64,000 nt of DNA from Polyangiaceae bacterium. Lineage in GTDB: Bacteria; Myxococcota_A; Polyangia; Polyangiales; Polyangiaceae. The stretch lies in NCBI GenBank assembly GCA_947475525.1, contig CANJMI010000003.1:124001-188000 (forward strand), given 5' to 3'. Position 1 is the stretch's first letter. The number at the start of each line of letters is the position of its first letter. Below, in pieces: positions 17,897-28,239 of the stretch. The translations under genes were made by a program, and so were the position numbers. The notes beneath the pieces are model-generated. The model made no database searches, had not been told where the DNA came from, and worked only from the letters and a program-made list of their open reading frames with translations.

Positions 17897-19447
17897 ATGA
17901 GCATCGAGCCAAGCCTTGAATCTTTGCCCGCGCGGTCTTCGCCCGCAGGTGGCGTGCGCCTTTCTGTGCTTGCTGAGGCTCTCGGAGCCACGTGCAGCCT
18001 GGGCCAGAATCCCCTCGTCACGGATGTGGAACAAAACTCCGGAAGGATTGTACCCGGCGCGCTTTTCGCCGCGATGCGCGGGTCGCGGGTCGACGGTGCT
18101 GGCTTCGCGCCGTTCGCCGTCGAGCGCGGGGCCGTGGCCGTACTCTGTGAGGCGGGACGGGCGGGCGAGCTCGCGCACCTCGGCGTGCCGATTCTCGATG
18201 TAGCCGACCTCCGCAAAGCTCTCGCAAAGGCGGCCGCGTTCGTGCACGGCGAGCCGACCGCAGCGCTGAAGGTCGTGGGTATTACCGGCACCAACGGCAA
18301 GACGACGGTGGCGCACCTTGTCGAGGCTGGGCTCGAAGCGTGCGGAGCCGTCACGGGCATCGTGGGTACGCTCGGGCACCGCCTGCGAGGGCGTGCATTG
18401 GGCGATGGGCACACGAGCCCCGAAGCGGATGAACTCCAGCGAATTGCCTCGCGTATGCGCGAGGGTGGCGCCTCCCACCTCGTGATGGAGGTCTCGTCGA
18501 TAGCCCTTGCCGTCGATCGTGTGGCGGAGGTGGCGTTCGATGTCGCAGCGTTCACCAATCTAACCCAGGATCACCTCGACTTTCATGGGACGATGGCGGA
18601 GTACGCGGCCGCGAAGGACCGACTCTTTTTCGATTGGCAACCAAGGGTCAGCGTCATCAACGTCGATGACCCACACGGTGAATCGCTTGCGCGTCGCCTG
18701 AAGGACGCCGGTCGCCACACCCTCACCGTCTCGGCGCGGACGATGTCGCGCGCGGATCTGCACCCGAGGGAGCTTGCGTATTCGACCGCGGGAACGCGGC
18801 TCGTGTTGTCCGACGGTACTGCGTTTGAGTCTCCCCTCGTCGGAGCGCACAACGCGTCGAACCTGCTCGTTGCGATCGGCATCGCGCGCGGCCTCGGTCT
18901 CGATTCGCGCGCCACGGCGGGCATCGGCGCGATGCCGACGGTGGCAGGTCGCCTCGAGCGGTGCGACGTCCCCGGGCGCGACGACATCGTCGTGGTTGTC
19001 GATTATGCCCACACGCCGGATGCGCTCGTACGCGTGCTCGATAGTGTGCGGGGCCTGACGACCGGCAAGCTTTGGTGCGTGTTTGGCTGTGGCGGCGACC
19101 GCGATGGGGCCAAGCGCGCCCCCATGGGTGAGGCCGTGGCGCGTGCGGCCGACGTGGCTGTGGTGACGAACGACAATCCTCGCGGCGAAGAGCCCGAAGC
19201 CATCGCCCGCGCAATCCGTGTTGGTCTCGAGCGTGGAGGGGCGCGGGGGCGTTACGAGGTCGAGCTCGACCGTGCCCGTGCGATTGAGTTCGCGGTCGCT
19301 CGCGCACGTCCCGGAGACGTCGTCATCGTGGCTGGCAAGGGTCACGAGCCTTATCAAATCATCGGCGGCACGACCTACGAGTTCGACGATCGGATCGAGG
19401 TGCGACATGCGCTCACGCGTCGCCGAGAACGCGGAGGAGTCGGCTGA
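17897..19447 (+). CDS. murE: UDP-MurNAc-tripeptide synthetase, meso-diaminopimelate type
   Basis: MurE adds the third amino acid to UDP-MurNAc-L-Ala-D-Glu using ATP in the cytoplasm. The 516-residue protein has the Mur ligase ATP site VVGITGTNGKTT, the central motif NLTQDHLDFHG with the carbamylated Lys region AAKDRLFF, VVDYAHTPDAL, and the substrate motif DNPR, which marks meso-diaminopimelate use. A Gram-negative type peptidoglycan is therefore expected. The ATG at 17897 is 6 bases after ftsI. The stop overlaps murF by one base (TGATG). Confidence 0.96.
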   Translation: MSIEPSLESLPARSSPAGGVRLSVLAEALGATCSLGQNPLVTDVEQNSGRIVPGALFAAMRGSRVDGAGFAPFAVERGAVAVLCEAGRAGELAHLGVPILDVADLRKALAKAAAFVHGEPTAALKVVGITGTNGKTTVAHLVEAGLEACGAVTGIVGTLGHRLRGRALGDGHTSPEADELQRIASRMREGGASHLVMEVSSIALAVDRVAEVAFDVAAFTNLTQDHLDFHGTMAEYAAAKDRLFFDWQPRVSVINVDDPHGESLARRLKDAGRHTLTVSARTMSRADLHPRELAYSTAGTRLVLSDGTAFESPLVGAHNASNLLVAIGIARGLGLDSRATAGIGAMPTVAGRLERCDVPGRDDIVVVVDYAHTPDALVRVLDSVRGLTTGKLWCVFGCGGDRDGAKRAPMGEAVARAADVAVVTNDNPRGEEPEAIARAIRVGLERGGARGRYEVELDRARAIEFAVARARPGDVVIVAGKGHEPYQIIGGTTYEFDDRIEVRHALTRRRERGGVG

Positions 19448-20949
19448 TGGCGACCCCCATTCCGCTGAATCATGCGTGTTTTTCGCTGAATGCGCTCCTC
19501 CGGGCGACTCGGGGTGGACTGCGTGGTCCCGTCTTGGACTCCGCACTCGAAGTGCGAGGCGTCAGCACCGACTCGCGCTCGGTGGGGCCGGGGGAGCTCT
19601 TCGTTGCGCTCCACGGAGAGCGCTTCGACGGCCATGACCATCTTGAGGCGGTCGCCGCGCGCGGGGCCGTGATTGCGCTCGTCGAGCGCGATGTGCGCGT
19701 CCCCGGGCTTACGGTGCTGGTGGTCGAGTCGACGCTCGAGGCTCTCGGTCGGCTCGCCGCTCATCATCTCGAGCGTTGGCGTCGGTCGGGGAAAAAGAAG
19801 GTCGTCGCGCTCACGGGCTCGGCGGGCAAGACCACCACCAAGCGTGCCATCGCGGCGCTCCTCGAAGCGCAAGCTCCGGGCAAGGTGCTCGTGACGGCGG
19901 GGAATCTGAACAACCTCGTCGGCGTTCCAATGACGATCCTATCGGTGACCGACGCGACGGACATTCTCGTCCTCGAGATGGGAACGAACGCACCCGGCGA
20001 GATAGCGGCACTCGCGCACATGGCACGGCCCGACGTTGGCTTGGTGACGTTGATCGCCAGCGCACACTCCGAGGGTCTCGGCGGTCTTGAAGGCATCGCG
20101 AAGGAAAAAACTGCCATGTTCCGCGAGCTCGCTCCCGGAGCTACCGCCATCGGAAACACGGACGATCCGCGAGTGTCGCTGGGACTTGCCGCGTCGCGCG
20201 CGGGTGAGCGAATCGCCTACGGAATGGGACCCGAAGCCGACTACCGCATCGTGCGTCGCGAGGCGCTCGGCATCGCTTGCCAGTTGCTCGAAGTGCGTCG
20301 CCCGGATGGCTCCGTGGTGGTCTTCTCCACGCCTTTGCTCGGCGAGGCAGGAGCCCTGGCGACGGTCGCCGGTCTTGCCGCCGCAGCGTGCGCGTCGCCG
20401 GGCAGCCCTGACACCCGGGAAGTTATCGAGGCGGCGCTCGGCGTGCTCTCGTCACTCGAAGAAGGCCCCGGTCGCTTGCAGGCCCGCGAGCTCCAAAGCG
20501 GCATCGTGGTGCTCGATGACAGCTACAACGCGAACCCCGCGTCGTGCCGTGCGTCGATCGATACCGCGCGCGAGCTTGCCGCCGCGCTCGGGCGTCCACT
20601 CGTGCTGGTCTTGGGCGAAATGCGAGAGCTCGGAGCGGATCGCGAGTCGGCGCACCGGTCGCTCGGTGAGTGGGCGGCCGACAGCGGAGCGCGGCTCCTC
20701 ATTACCGTTGGGCCCGAAGCCGAGCGGACGGCTGCACGAGCGTCCGAACGAGGCCAAGCGACGCGTCACGCGGACACCTCCGCCCGCGCCGCGGTCGTCG
20801 CGACCGAAGTCGTCGAATCGAAGGATTTCGTCCTCGTCAAAGGCTCTCGCGGCGTGCGAACCGAGCTTGTGATCGACGCCCTCGCCGCCCTCGCCGCCGT
20901 TGCGCCCTCGGGCCTCCACGGTGCACCGCCTTCGGGAGCCTCCGCGTGA
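19447..20949 (+). CDS. murF: UDP-MurNAc-tripeptide--D-Ala-D-Ala ligase
   Basis: MurF adds D-Ala-D-Ala to complete the pentapeptide. The 500-residue protein contains [20 protein letters not shown] at the N-terminus, the ATP site [32 protein letters not shown] and the C-terminal [11 protein letters not shown], all standard for MurF. The dipeptide supplier ddl is not in the window. It starts inside the murE stop (one base shared) and overlaps mraY by GTGA. Confidence 0.96.
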   Translation: MATPIPLNHACFSLNALLRATRGGLRGPVLDSALEVRGVSTDSRSVGPGELFVALHGERFDGHDHLEAVAARGAVIALVERDVRVPGLTVLVVESTLEALGRLAAHHLERWRRSGKKKVVALTGSAGKTTTKRAIAALLEAQAPGKVLVTAGNLNNLVGVPMTILSVTDATDILVLEMGTNAPGEIAALAHMARPDVGLVTLIASAHSEGLGGLEGIAKEKTAMFRELAPGATAIGNTDDPRVSLGLAASRAGERIAYGMGPEADYRIVRREALGIACQLLEVRRPDGSVVVFSTPLLGEAGALATVAGLAAAACASPGSPDTREVIEAALGVLSSLEEGPGRLQARELQSGIVVLDDSYNANPASCRASIDTARELAAALGRPLVLVLGEMRELGADRESAHRSLGEWAADSGARLLITVGPEAERTAARASERGQATRHADTSARAAVVATEVVESKDFVLVKGSRGVRTELVIDALAALAAVAPSGLHGAPPSGASA

Positions 20950-22076
20950 TCTACGAGCTCTTCTACCCTCTGAAGCACCACTACGCCTGGCTCAGCTGGC
21001 TCAACGTGCTGCGCTACATCCCCTTCCGCACCATCATGGCGACCCTCACTGCCATGATGCTGACGTTCATGCTCGCGCCGTGGTTTATCCGCGAGCTGCA
21101 GAAGAAGCAGATAGGCCAAGTCGTCCGAAGCGACGGCCCCGAAAGTCACCGCATCAAAGCGGGGACGCCGACGATGGGCGGCGCGCTCATCCTCTTGTCG
21201 CTCCTCATCCCAACGGTGCTCTGGGCCGACCTCCGCAACCCCTTCGTCCTCGCGACGACCGCGGTGACCGCAGGTTACGGCGTCATCGGATACCTCGACG
21301 ATTACCTCAAGATCAAGCTGAAGAACTCAACGGGTCTTCCGGGTCGCTACAAGCTCCTCGGGCAGGTGTTGATCGGCGGCTCGGCCATCTATTACACGTT
21401 CGTTCTCGAGAACAAGCTGCCCGCCGATTGGTTCGAGATCCGCACCCGCTTGGCGATTCCGTTCGTCTCGTTCTCGCGCTTCTCTCCCGAACTTCCGCTC
21501 GGTGTCTACATCGTCTTTGCGGTGTTCGTGGTGGTCGGCACGTCGAACGCGGTCAACCTCACCGACGGCTTGGACGGGCTCGCTATTGGACCCGTCATGA
21601 CCAACGCCGCGACCTACCTCGTGTGGGCGTACGTCACCGGCGCGACCATCGGAAAGTTCGTGCTCGCGAGCTACCTCGACGTTCCCCGCATCGCGTCGGT
21701 CGGCGAGCTGGCGGTGTACTGCGGGGCCGTGCTGGGGGCCGGCATCGGGTTCCTTTGGTACAACACGTATCCAGCGCAAGTGTTCATGGGCGACGTGGGT
21801 TCGCTCGCGCTCGGGGGCGGTCTCGGCATGCTCGCCATCTTCACGAAAAACGAGCTCTTGAGCGTGCTGCTCGGAGGCATTTTCGTCGTCGAAACGCTGA
21901 GCGTCATGATCCAGGTGGGTTACTTCAAGGCGACCGGGAAGCGCATCTTCCTCATGGCGCCAATTCATCATCACTTCGAAAAGAAGGGCTGGGCGGAACC
22001 GAAGATCATCGTGCGCTTTTGGATCGTATCGATCCTCTTGGCGCTCGTGAGCCTCGCGTCGCTCAAGGTGCGCTGA
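20946..22076 (+). CDS. mraY: Phospho-N-acetylmuramoyl-pentapeptide-transferase
   Basis: MraY moves the phospho-MurNAc-pentapeptide onto undecaprenyl phosphate at the inner membrane to make lipid I. The 376-residue protein has about ten membrane helices. Signatures are KAGTPTMGG, the Asp pair in [17 protein letters not shown] with the catalytic Asp, [12 protein letters not shown] and the cytoplasmic APIHHHFE loop. The GTG at 20946 overlaps the murF stop as GTGA and gives the usual N-terminus ([18 protein letters not shown]). A longer reading from 20670 is a shadow of murF. Confidence 0.96.
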   Translation: MIYELFYPLKHHYAWLSWLNVLRYIPFRTIMATLTAMMLTFMLAPWFIRELQKKQIGQVVRSDGPESHRIKAGTPTMGGALILLSLLIPTVLWADLRNPFVLATTAVTAGYGVIGYLDDYLKIKLKNSTGLPGRYKLLGQVLIGGSAIYYTFVLENKLPADWFEIRTRLAIPFVSFSRFSPELPLGVYIVFAVFVVVGTSNAVNLTDGLDGLAIGPVMTNAATYLVWAYVTGATIGKFVLASYLDVPRIASVGELAVYCGAVLGAGIGFLWYNTYPAQVFMGDVGSLALGGGLGMLAIFTKNELLSVLLGGIFVVETLSVMIQVGYFKATGKRIFLMAPIHHHFEKKGWAEPKIIVRFWIVSILLALVSLASLKVR

Positions 22077-23434
22077 TGTTACTCGCGGGCAAAAAGGTGG
22101 CCGTCGTGGGTCTCGGCGCGAGCGGCATCTCCGCGGCGCGGCTCTGTGCAAAGCTTGGCGCTTCGGTGGTCGGCATGGACGAGGCCCCGATCGACACGCT
22201 CCATGCTTGCGGGCCGCTCGGGTCCATCACGGGTATCGACGTGCGCTCCACCGAGTTTCGCTCGGAGTCATTCCTCGGATTCGACCTCGTGGTCGTTTCA
22301 CCTGGCGTCCCCGACTTCGAGTCGCTGCGCCGCGCGACTGCCGCGGGGGTCGAAGTGATAGGCGAGCTCGAGCTCGCGTTTCGCAGTCTTGCGACCCCAA
22401 TTGCGCTTGTCGGTGGCACCAACGGCAAGAGCACGACGAGCGCGCTTGTGGCCGCGATCTTCGAGGCGGCGGGCAAGCGTGTTTTCCTCGGCGGAAATTT
22501 TGGAACCCCTCTCAGCGATGCCGTCGGCGGGGCCTACGACGTCCATGTCGTCGAGATCTCGAGCTTTCAAGCAGAGCGCGTCCCCACGCTTCGTGCGCGT
22601 GCTCACGCGTTGCTCAACGTCACCGACGACCACCTCGATCGCTACGCGAGCTTCGGCGATTACGCGGACGCGAAGGGCAACCCCTTCGTCACGATGACCG
22701 GCGAGGACGTTGCCGTCGTCCCCCATGGTGACCTGCTCTGCGAGAAACAGGCCCGCCGCGGCCACGCTTCCAGGGTCACGTTCGGCATCGATGAAAACCT
22801 CGCGACCGTTGCTCCCCATGGAGACCGTCTCGTTCATCGCGGCAGCGGCCTCGAGGTCGCGCGGAGTTCTTTCCGTTTGGCGGGGACGCACAATCTCGCC
22901 AACGCGTGCGCTGCCATCGGCGTCGTTGGCGCGTTCGACCTCGGTACGCTCGCCGAGGCCCGGGTTCACATCGAGCATGCGTTTTCGTCCTTCGAGGGCC
23001 TCGGGCATCGCTGCTCCCTCGTCGCCGAGCTGGATGGCGTGCGCTATTACGACGATTCGAAAGGCACGAACGTCGGGGCGTCCGTGGCTGCGCTCGTCGG
23101 TCTCGTTGAGCCGAAGGCCGTGCTGATTGCCGGAGGGCGCGACAAACACGGTGCCTACGAGCCTCTCGTCGACGCGCTACGAGCGAAAGGCCGGGCCCTG
23201 GTCGTCATCGGTGAAGCCGCCGAGCGCATCGCTCTGGCCGCAAAAGGTGCGCTGCGCGTCGAACACGCCGCGTCGATCGATGACGCGGTGCGCATCGCTC
23301 GTGGGTTGGCCGCTCCCGGGGACGCCGTCCTCTTGAGCCCCGCCTGCTCGAGCTTCGATATGTTTGCCAACTACAAGGAGCGGGGCGATGCGTTCGTCGC
23401 TGCCGTTCGAAGTTTTCGGGGGAATCACGCATGA
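22076..23434 (+). CDS. murD: UDP-N-acetylmuramoylalanine--D-glutamate ligase
   Basis: MurD adds D-Glu to UDP-MurNAc-L-Ala. The 452-residue protein starts with the nucleotide-binding VAVVGLGASGISAARL, followed by the ATP loop LVGGTNGKSTT, EISSFQAE, NVTDDHLDRY, YDDSKGTNVGA and the C-terminal SPACSSFDMFANYKERG. The ATG shares one base with the mraY stop. A much longer in-frame reading from 20900 runs through mraY in the wrong frame and is not a fusion. The stop overlaps ftsW by ATGA. Confidence 0.96.
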   Translation: MLLAGKKVAVVGLGASGISAARLCAKLGASVVGMDEAPIDTLHACGPLGSITGIDVRSTEFRSESFLGFDLVVVSPGVPDFESLRRATAAGVEVIGELELAFRSLATPIALVGGTNGKSTTSALVAAIFEAAGKRVFLGGNFGTPLSDAVGGAYDVHVVEISSFQAERVPTLRARAHALLNVTDDHLDRYASFGDYADAKGNPFVTMTGEDVAVVPHGDLLCEKQARRGHASRVTFGIDENLATVAPHGDRLVHRGSGLEVARSSFRLAGTHNLANACAAIGVVGAFDLGTLAEARVHIEHAFSSFEGLGHRCSLVAELDGVRYYDDSKGTNVGASVAALVGLVEPKAVLIAGGRDKHGAYEPLVDALRAKGRALVVIGEAAERIALAAKGALRVEHAASIDDAVRIARGLAAPGDAVLLSPACSSFDMFANYKERGDAFVAAVRSFRGNHA

Positions 23435-24702
23435 GCGTCGAAGGCATCGATGACGTCGGGACGCCTTCTGTGCGTCCGAATTCGGGGCCGCACACTCGCT
23501 GGTTTCGCGCGCGCTCTCTCTTGCAGCGGAGCCGGGTTGGGCCGGTCGACAACGTCCTCGCCGCCGCCGTCATTGCGCTGATCGGTTTTGGGCTCGTGAT
23601 GGTCTACAGCGCAAGCACCTATGAAGCGACGGTGCGCTTCCACGATCCAGAACACTACGTGAAGCGGCAGGCGGTCTACGCGATAGCTGGCCTCGCAACG
23701 ATGTGGCTCGCGAGTCGGTTTGACTATCGTTACGTCAAGCCGTTTACCTACCCGATCCTCATCCTCGTCATCGGTCTGCTCGTGCTGACGATCGTCGGTT
23801 TCGGCCACAAGGCCGGCAACGCCTTTCGGTGGATCACGGTCGGTCCGATTCACATCCAGCCCTCGGAGATGGCGAAGGTCGCGCTCGTCCTGTGGCTCGC
23901 CTATTCGCTGTCGAAAAAGGCCGACAAGGTGACGGGGTTTTGGATCGGCTTCGTGCCGCACCTCGTGGTGCTCGGCATCCTGATGGCGCTCTGCCTCAAG
24001 CAACCGGACTTCGGCAGCGCGTTCGTGCTCGCGATGCTGACCTTCGCGCTGATGTTCATCGCGGGGGTGCGCGTGCCGCACATCATCGTCAGCGGCGCGG
24101 CCTTCGCGGCTGCCGCCGTCGTCCTCGTCAAATTGTCGCCGTACCGCATGCAGCGCTGGATGGCCTTCTCCGACATGGACGCGCACCGCAGCACGCTCGC
24201 GTACCAACCTTTCCAATCGGTCATGAGCTTCGGCTCGGGCGGCGTCTTCGGCCTCGGCCTCGGCCGCGGCTACCAAGTGCTGTACTTGCCCGAGGCGCAC
24301 ACCGACTTTATTGCCGCGATCATCGGCGAGGAGCTCGGTTTTGTCGGCGTCGCGGGCGTCGCGGCGACCTTCGGTATCGTGGTTTGGCGAGGGATCAAGG
24401 TCGCGCTGGAGGCCGAGGATGACTACGGGAGCTACATCGCCTTCGGGCTCTCGATCCTCCTCGGCGCACAGGTGCTTCTGAACCTCGCGGTGTCGATGGC
24501 GATCATGCCGACCAAGGGCCTGACGCTCCCGTTCATCAGCTACGGTGGCTCATCGCTGCTCGTAAGTGCAGCCTCGATTGGTCTCTTGCTCAGCATCAGT
24601 CGCCGACGCTCGAAGGAGGGCGCCCAGCCGACCATCGAGGCGAAGGGCCCAACGCAAAGCGCTTCCGCGGTCGTGGCGCACGCCGCAGAGGAGGCGGCGT
24701 GA
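23431..24702 (+). CDS. ftsW: Septal peptidoglycan polymerase FtsW (SEDS family)
   Basis: FtsW polymerises lipid II into glycan strands at the septum together with FtsI. The 423-residue protein has ten predicted membrane helices. The SEDS features are VMVYSAST, WITVGPIHIQPSEMAKVALVL, LKQPDFGSA, and the late motifs FISYGGSSL and LPEAHTDFIAAIIGEELG. About 40 extra cytoplasmic residues precede the first helix, and a short tail follows the last. The start overlaps murD and the stop overlaps murG, each by 4 bases. Confidence 0.96.
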   Translation: MSVEGIDDVGTPSVRPNSGPHTRWFRARSLLQRSRVGPVDNVLAAAVIALIGFGLVMVYSASTYEATVRFHDPEHYVKRQAVYAIAGLATMWLASRFDYRYVKPFTYPILILVIGLLVLTIVGFGHKAGNAFRWITVGPIHIQPSEMAKVALVLWLAYSLSKKADKVTGFWIGFVPHLVVLGILMALCLKQPDFGSAFVLAMLTFALMFIAGVRVPHIIVSGAAFAAAAVVLVKLSPYRMQRWMAFSDMDAHRSTLAYQPFQSVMSFGSGGVFGLGLGRGYQVLYLPEAHTDFIAAIIGEELGFVGVAGVAATFGIVVWRGIKVALEAEDDYGSYIAFGLSILLGAQVLLNLAVSMAIMPTKGLTLPFISYGGSSLLVSAASIGLLLSISRRRSKEGAQPTIEAKGPTQSASAVVAHAAEEAA

Positions 24703-25823
24703 CGCGCGTGCTCGTCGCAGGTGGTGGCACGGGGGGACATGTTTTTCCTATGCTCGCGGTGGCCGATGCGCTGCGCGCCGAAGAGCCCGCCGTCGAGGTC
24801 ACCTTCGTTGGGACGGGCCGCGGCATCGAGTCGCGCGTGGTTCCGGAGGCCGGCGGGCGCCTCGAACTTCTCGACGTACTCCCGCTGCGCGGTCATGGCG
24901 TCGGAGGCTTTCTCCGCGGCGCTGTCCGCGCGGTTACCGTGCTGCCGCGCGCGCGCGCACTCGTCAAACGACTCGATCCACACGTCGTGTTCTCGGTTGG
25001 CGGTTACGCGGCGGGGCCCGTGACTCTCGCTGCGCGAAGCGTGGGTGTACCCGTCACGCTCCTCGAGCCGAATGCCGTCTGGGGTTTCACGAATAAACTT
25101 TTGCAGCCGTTCGTGCAGCGCATCTACGGCGGGTTTCCCGAGACCGTGGATGGCCTTGGCGCGCGTGCGCTCTGGACTGGAGTGCCGTTGCGAAAAAAGT
25201 TCGCGCCGTCGTCTTACCAAGCCACGAGCGGCGCTGTTCGGGTCTTCGTCATGGGGGGCAGCCTTGGTGCGCTTGCCCTCAACGAGGCCGTGCCCCGCGC
25301 GCTCGGGCGTTACGCGGGCTCACGGAAGCTTGTGGTCGTCCATCAAACTGGGCGCGACAAGGATGCGGCCGTCAGGGCCCTCTACGCCGAGCTTGGTATC
25401 GCAGCCGAGGTCGTGCCGTTCATCGATGACGTGGCGACGGAACTCGCGCGGGCGGACCTGGTCGTCGAGCGCTCTGGCGCGGGAGCTACAGCGGAGCTCT
25501 CGGCCGTCGGGCGGGCTTCGGTGCTCGTGCCGTTCCCCTACGCGGCGGATGACCATCAACGCTTCAATGCCGAGTCGCTTGCGAAAAGTGGGGCTGCGGT
25601 TTGCGTGGTCCAAGTGGAAGCGACGGTCGAGCGGCTTACCGCGGAGCTCTCTCGCTTGATAGACGACCAGGCCCTCCGCGAGGCGATGGCCTTGCGAGCC
25701 CGTGAGCGCGGGCGTCCGGATGCATCCGCGACGATTGCCAGTGATTTGCTTGAGATCGCGCACGCTTCCGGGCGACGCCTCGGCCAGAATTCGAATCGTT
25801 TGAGTGAGGTGCGCCAGCCATGA
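24699..25823 (+). CDS. murG: UDP-GlcNAc:lipid I GlcNAc-transferase
   Basis: MurG converts lipid I to lipid II on the inner face of the membrane. The 374-residue GT28 enzyme starts with LVAGGGTGGHVFP, has GGYAAGP, a second glycine-rich loop VMGGSLGALALN, and the UDP-GlcNAc site near RSGAGATAELSAVGR and PFPYAADDHQ. In the common family form this last region reads RAGA..., so Ser replaces Ala next to the Arg, a mild deviation. The GTG start overlaps ftsW by GTGA, and the stop overlaps murC by ATGA. Confidence 0.95.
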   Translation: MTRVLVAGGGTGGHVFPMLAVADALRAEEPAVEVTFVGTGRGIESRVVPEAGGRLELLDVLPLRGHGVGGFLRGAVRAVTVLPRARALVKRLDPHVVFSVGGYAAGPVTLAARSVGVPVTLLEPNAVWGFTNKLLQPFVQRIYGGFPETVDGLGARALWTGVPLRKKFAPSSYQATSGAVRVFVMGGSLGALALNEAVPRALGRYAGSRKLVVVHQTGRDKDAAVRALYAELGIAAEVVPFIDDVATELARADLVVERSGAGATAELSAVGRASVLVPFPYAADDHQRFNAESLAKSGAAVCVVQVEATVERLTAELSRLIDDQALREAMALRARERGRPDASATIASDLLEIAHASGRRLGQNSNRLSEVRQP

Positions 25824-27244
25824 TGTTTCGAGGACGCGTGCGGCAACTCCACTTCGTCGGCATCGGCGGAGTGGGCATGAGCGGGATGGCTGAGATCTTG
25901 AGGTCACTCGACTTTGAAGTGTCGGGTTCGGATGTGCGCGCGGGCTCGACGACCAAGCGCCTCGAGTCGCTCGGCCTGCGCGTCGACATCGGGCATCGCG
26001 CCGAGAACGTGCACGGCGCGGACGTGGTCATTCGCTCGAGCGCGATCCAGCTCGATAACCCCGAACTCGACGAGGCCCGCGAGCTTGGCATCCCCGTCAT
26101 CGGACGCGCGGAGATGCTCGCCGAACTCATGCGGGTCAAGTACGGCGTCGCCATCGCGGGGTCGCACGGCAAGACCACGACGACCTCGCTCGTGGCGACG
26201 GTGCTCCGTGCGGCGGGGCTCGACCCCACGGTGACGGTCGGTGGAAAAATGGCGGCCCTTGGATCGAACGCGCGGCTCGGTGGAGGCGATCTGATGGTGG
26301 CCGAAGCGGACGAGAGCGACGGGACCTTCCTCTGGCTGAACCCGACGATCGCGATCGTGACCAACATCGATCCCGAGCATCTCGACTACTGGGGCACCTA
26401 CGAGAAGCTGACCGCGGCGTTCCTTGAGTTTTGCAATCGCGTGCCGTTCTACGGCGTCAGTGTTTTGTGCCTCGATCACCCGAGCGTGCAGGAGATGTTG
26501 CCGAGCATCCGAGGGCGCTACGTCACTTACGGCATGTCCCCTCAGGCCGACTATTCGGCGCGAGGCGTCCGCTACCGTGGCCTGACGACGGCGTTCAATG
26601 CCTACCGTCGCGGTGAGCCGCTCGGCGGGTTTTCGATCAACATGCCGGGACAGCACAACGTGTTGAACGCGCTGGCTGCGATTGCGGCGGCGGATGAACT
26701 CGCGGTGCCGCTCGACGTCACGAAGCAGGCGCTTGCCACCTTCGACGGCGTCGGTCGCCGGTTCACGTTGGTAGGTGAGGTCGGCGGAGTGAAGCTCGTT
26801 GACGACTACGGTCATCACCCGGCGGAGGTCCGCGCAACGCTCGACGCTGCCCGTGGCGCTTTTCCGGCGGAGCAGCATCGCATCGTCGTCGCATTTCAAC
26901 CTCACCGCTACTCGCGCACCGAGCATCTCTTCGAGGAGTTCACCAGCGCGTTCAATCAAGCCGACCTGCTCTTCGTCACCGACATCTACGCCGCCGGTGA
27001 GAAGCCGATCGAAGGCATCACATCGAAGAAGCTCGTCGAAGCGATTCGGAAGCATGGCCACAAGGGTGCGCGTTACGTCGGCGACAAGGCTGAGATCCCA
27101 GCGAGGCTCGTCGAGAAGCTTCGCGCGGGTGACGTCGTCATTGCGCTCGGCGCGGGCGACATCAACCGATCCCTTGAGCGCATCGCCGAGCTCCTCCGCG
27201 AGAACCCGCCGCCCCCGGCCGAGCCCGCACGGGTGCCTGAATGA
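25820..27244 (+). CDS. murC: UDP-N-acetylmuramate--L-alanine ligase
   Basis: MurC adds L-Ala to UDP-MurNAc, the first peptide step. The 474-residue protein has the N-terminal HFVGIGGVGMSGMAEIL, the ATP loop AGSHGKTTTTSL, AEADESDGTFL, NIDPEHLDYWG and the C-terminal VDDYGHHPAEV and FQPHRYSRT. It starts with ATGATG overlapping murG. In most dcw clusters murB follows murC and ddl precedes ftsQ; here ftsQ comes directly, overlapping by ATGA. Confidence 0.96.
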   Translation: MMFRGRVRQLHFVGIGGVGMSGMAEILRSLDFEVSGSDVRAGSTTKRLESLGLRVDIGHRAENVHGADVVIRSSAIQLDNPELDEARELGIPVIGRAEMLAELMRVKYGVAIAGSHGKTTTTSLVATVLRAAGLDPTVTVGGKMAALGSNARLGGGDLMVAEADESDGTFLWLNPTIAIVTNIDPEHLDYWGTYEKLTAAFLEFCNRVPFYGVSVLCLDHPSVQEMLPSIRGRYVTYGMSPQADYSARGVRYRGLTTAFNAYRRGEPLGGFSINMPGQHNVLNALAAIAAADELAVPLDVTKQALATFDGVGRRFTLVGEVGGVKLVDDYGHHPAEVRATLDAARGAFPAEQHRIVVAFQPHRYSRTEHLFEEFTSAFNQADLLFVTDIYAAGEKPIEGITSKKLVEAIRKHGHKGARYVGDKAEIPARLVEKLRAGDVVIALGAGDINRSLERIAELLRENPPPPAEPARVPE

Positions 27245-28239
27245 AGCCCGCCATGCCTCCGCCGCTCCCCGCGAACCGCCGCACAACGCCGCCGCCCGCC
27301 CCCGAGTCCGCGCCGCCCTCCAAGCGTGCCCTGCGACCTGGGGCCACTGCCGAGCCGACCGCGCCGCCCGCATCGCGACGCAAGCCTTCCGCGAAAGGTG
27401 CTCCGGCATCCGCACCGAACCCGCCACGGCGAAAGTCGGGAGCGTGGCTTCAGAAGCTGCAATTCGTCACGGGCCTTTCGGTGGTGATTGCAGCGTCCGT
27501 GCTCGTGGCTTGGGGGCTCCGCAGCTACTTGCACAAGAGCCCGCGATTCGCCGTAGCCAACATCGCGGTCGAAGGCGTTCAGCGTCTCTCGAGCCAACGG
27601 GTCGCGCGAGCCGCTGGGGTAGCGACTGGCAACAACATCTTCGACATCGATGAAGACTCGTCTGCAGCAAGGGTCAAATCCGATCCGTGGGTCGAGTCGG
27701 TAAAGGTTCGGAAAGAGCTTCCGGACACGCTTCACATTCAGGTCGTCGAGCGCGACCCGCGCCTACTCGCGGGCATCGCGGGAAAGCTCTTTCTCGTCGA
27801 TGCGAAAGGGTTCGTCTTCAAAGAAGCCGAGCCTGGAGATCCGATCGATTTTCCGGTCGTGACCGGTCTCAGCGCGGATGAATTGGCGCAAGATCCCGAG
27901 GCTGTCACGCGACGGTTGCGGGCGGCACTCGAGCTTCTCGCGGACCTCGATCAGGAACGCATCGCCGAGCGCTTTCCGATTCAGGAACTCCACCTAGACG
28001 AGGTCGGCAACCTCACCGTGGTCGCCGGAGCAGAGGGAATGTCTCTCGTTTTCGGCGCGCCTCCGTACCGCGCCAAGGTGACCAAAGCGGTGCGGATTTT
28101 CGCCGAGCTTCGGGGTCGTCAGGCCAAGGCCGACGTGCTTTTTCTCGACAATCGCTCGCATCCTGAGCGGGTGGTTGTCCGACTGCGTAACGAGCGAGCC
28201 GTCGCCAAAGCTGACGTCGAACCAAAGGAGAGTCCATGA
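27241..28239 (+). CDS. ftsQ: Cell division protein FtsQ
   Basis: FtsQ is a bitopic division protein that links early and late divisome parts through FtsB and FtsL. The 332-residue protein has a long Pro/Ala-rich cytoplasmic start of about 70 residues, one membrane helix (about 77-98), then a POTRA domain (FAVANIAVEGVQRLSS... GNNIFDIDEDSS) and the FtsQ beta domain (IQVVERDPRLLAGI). The length fits a family with extended cytoplasmic tails. The start overlaps murC and the stop overlaps ftsA, both by 4 bases. Confidence 0.9.
   Translation: MKPAMPPPLPANRRTTPPPAPESAPPSKRALRPGATAEPTAPPASRRKPSAKGAPASAPNPPRRKSGAWLQKLQFVTGLSVVIAASVLVAWGLRSYLHKSPRFAVANIAVEGVQRLSSQRVARAAGVATGNNIFDIDEDSSAARVKSDPWVESVKVRKELPDTLHIQVVERDPRLLAGIAGKLFLVDAKGFVFKEAEPGDPIDFPVVTGLSADELAQDPEAVTRRLRAALELLADLDQERIAERFPIQELHLDEVGNLTVVAGAEGMSLVFGAPPYRAKVTKAVRIFAELRGRQAKADVLFLDNRSHPERVVVRLRNERAVAKADVEPKESP

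Noticed and set aside
20670-20945. N-terminal extension of mraY into murF
   Set aside because: The extension is in a shadow frame of murF; the GTG at 20946 gives the normal MraY start.
20900-22075. Apparent fusion of a 390-residue leader to murD
   Set aside because: It reads through mraY in the wrong frame; the ATG at 22076 fits the family.
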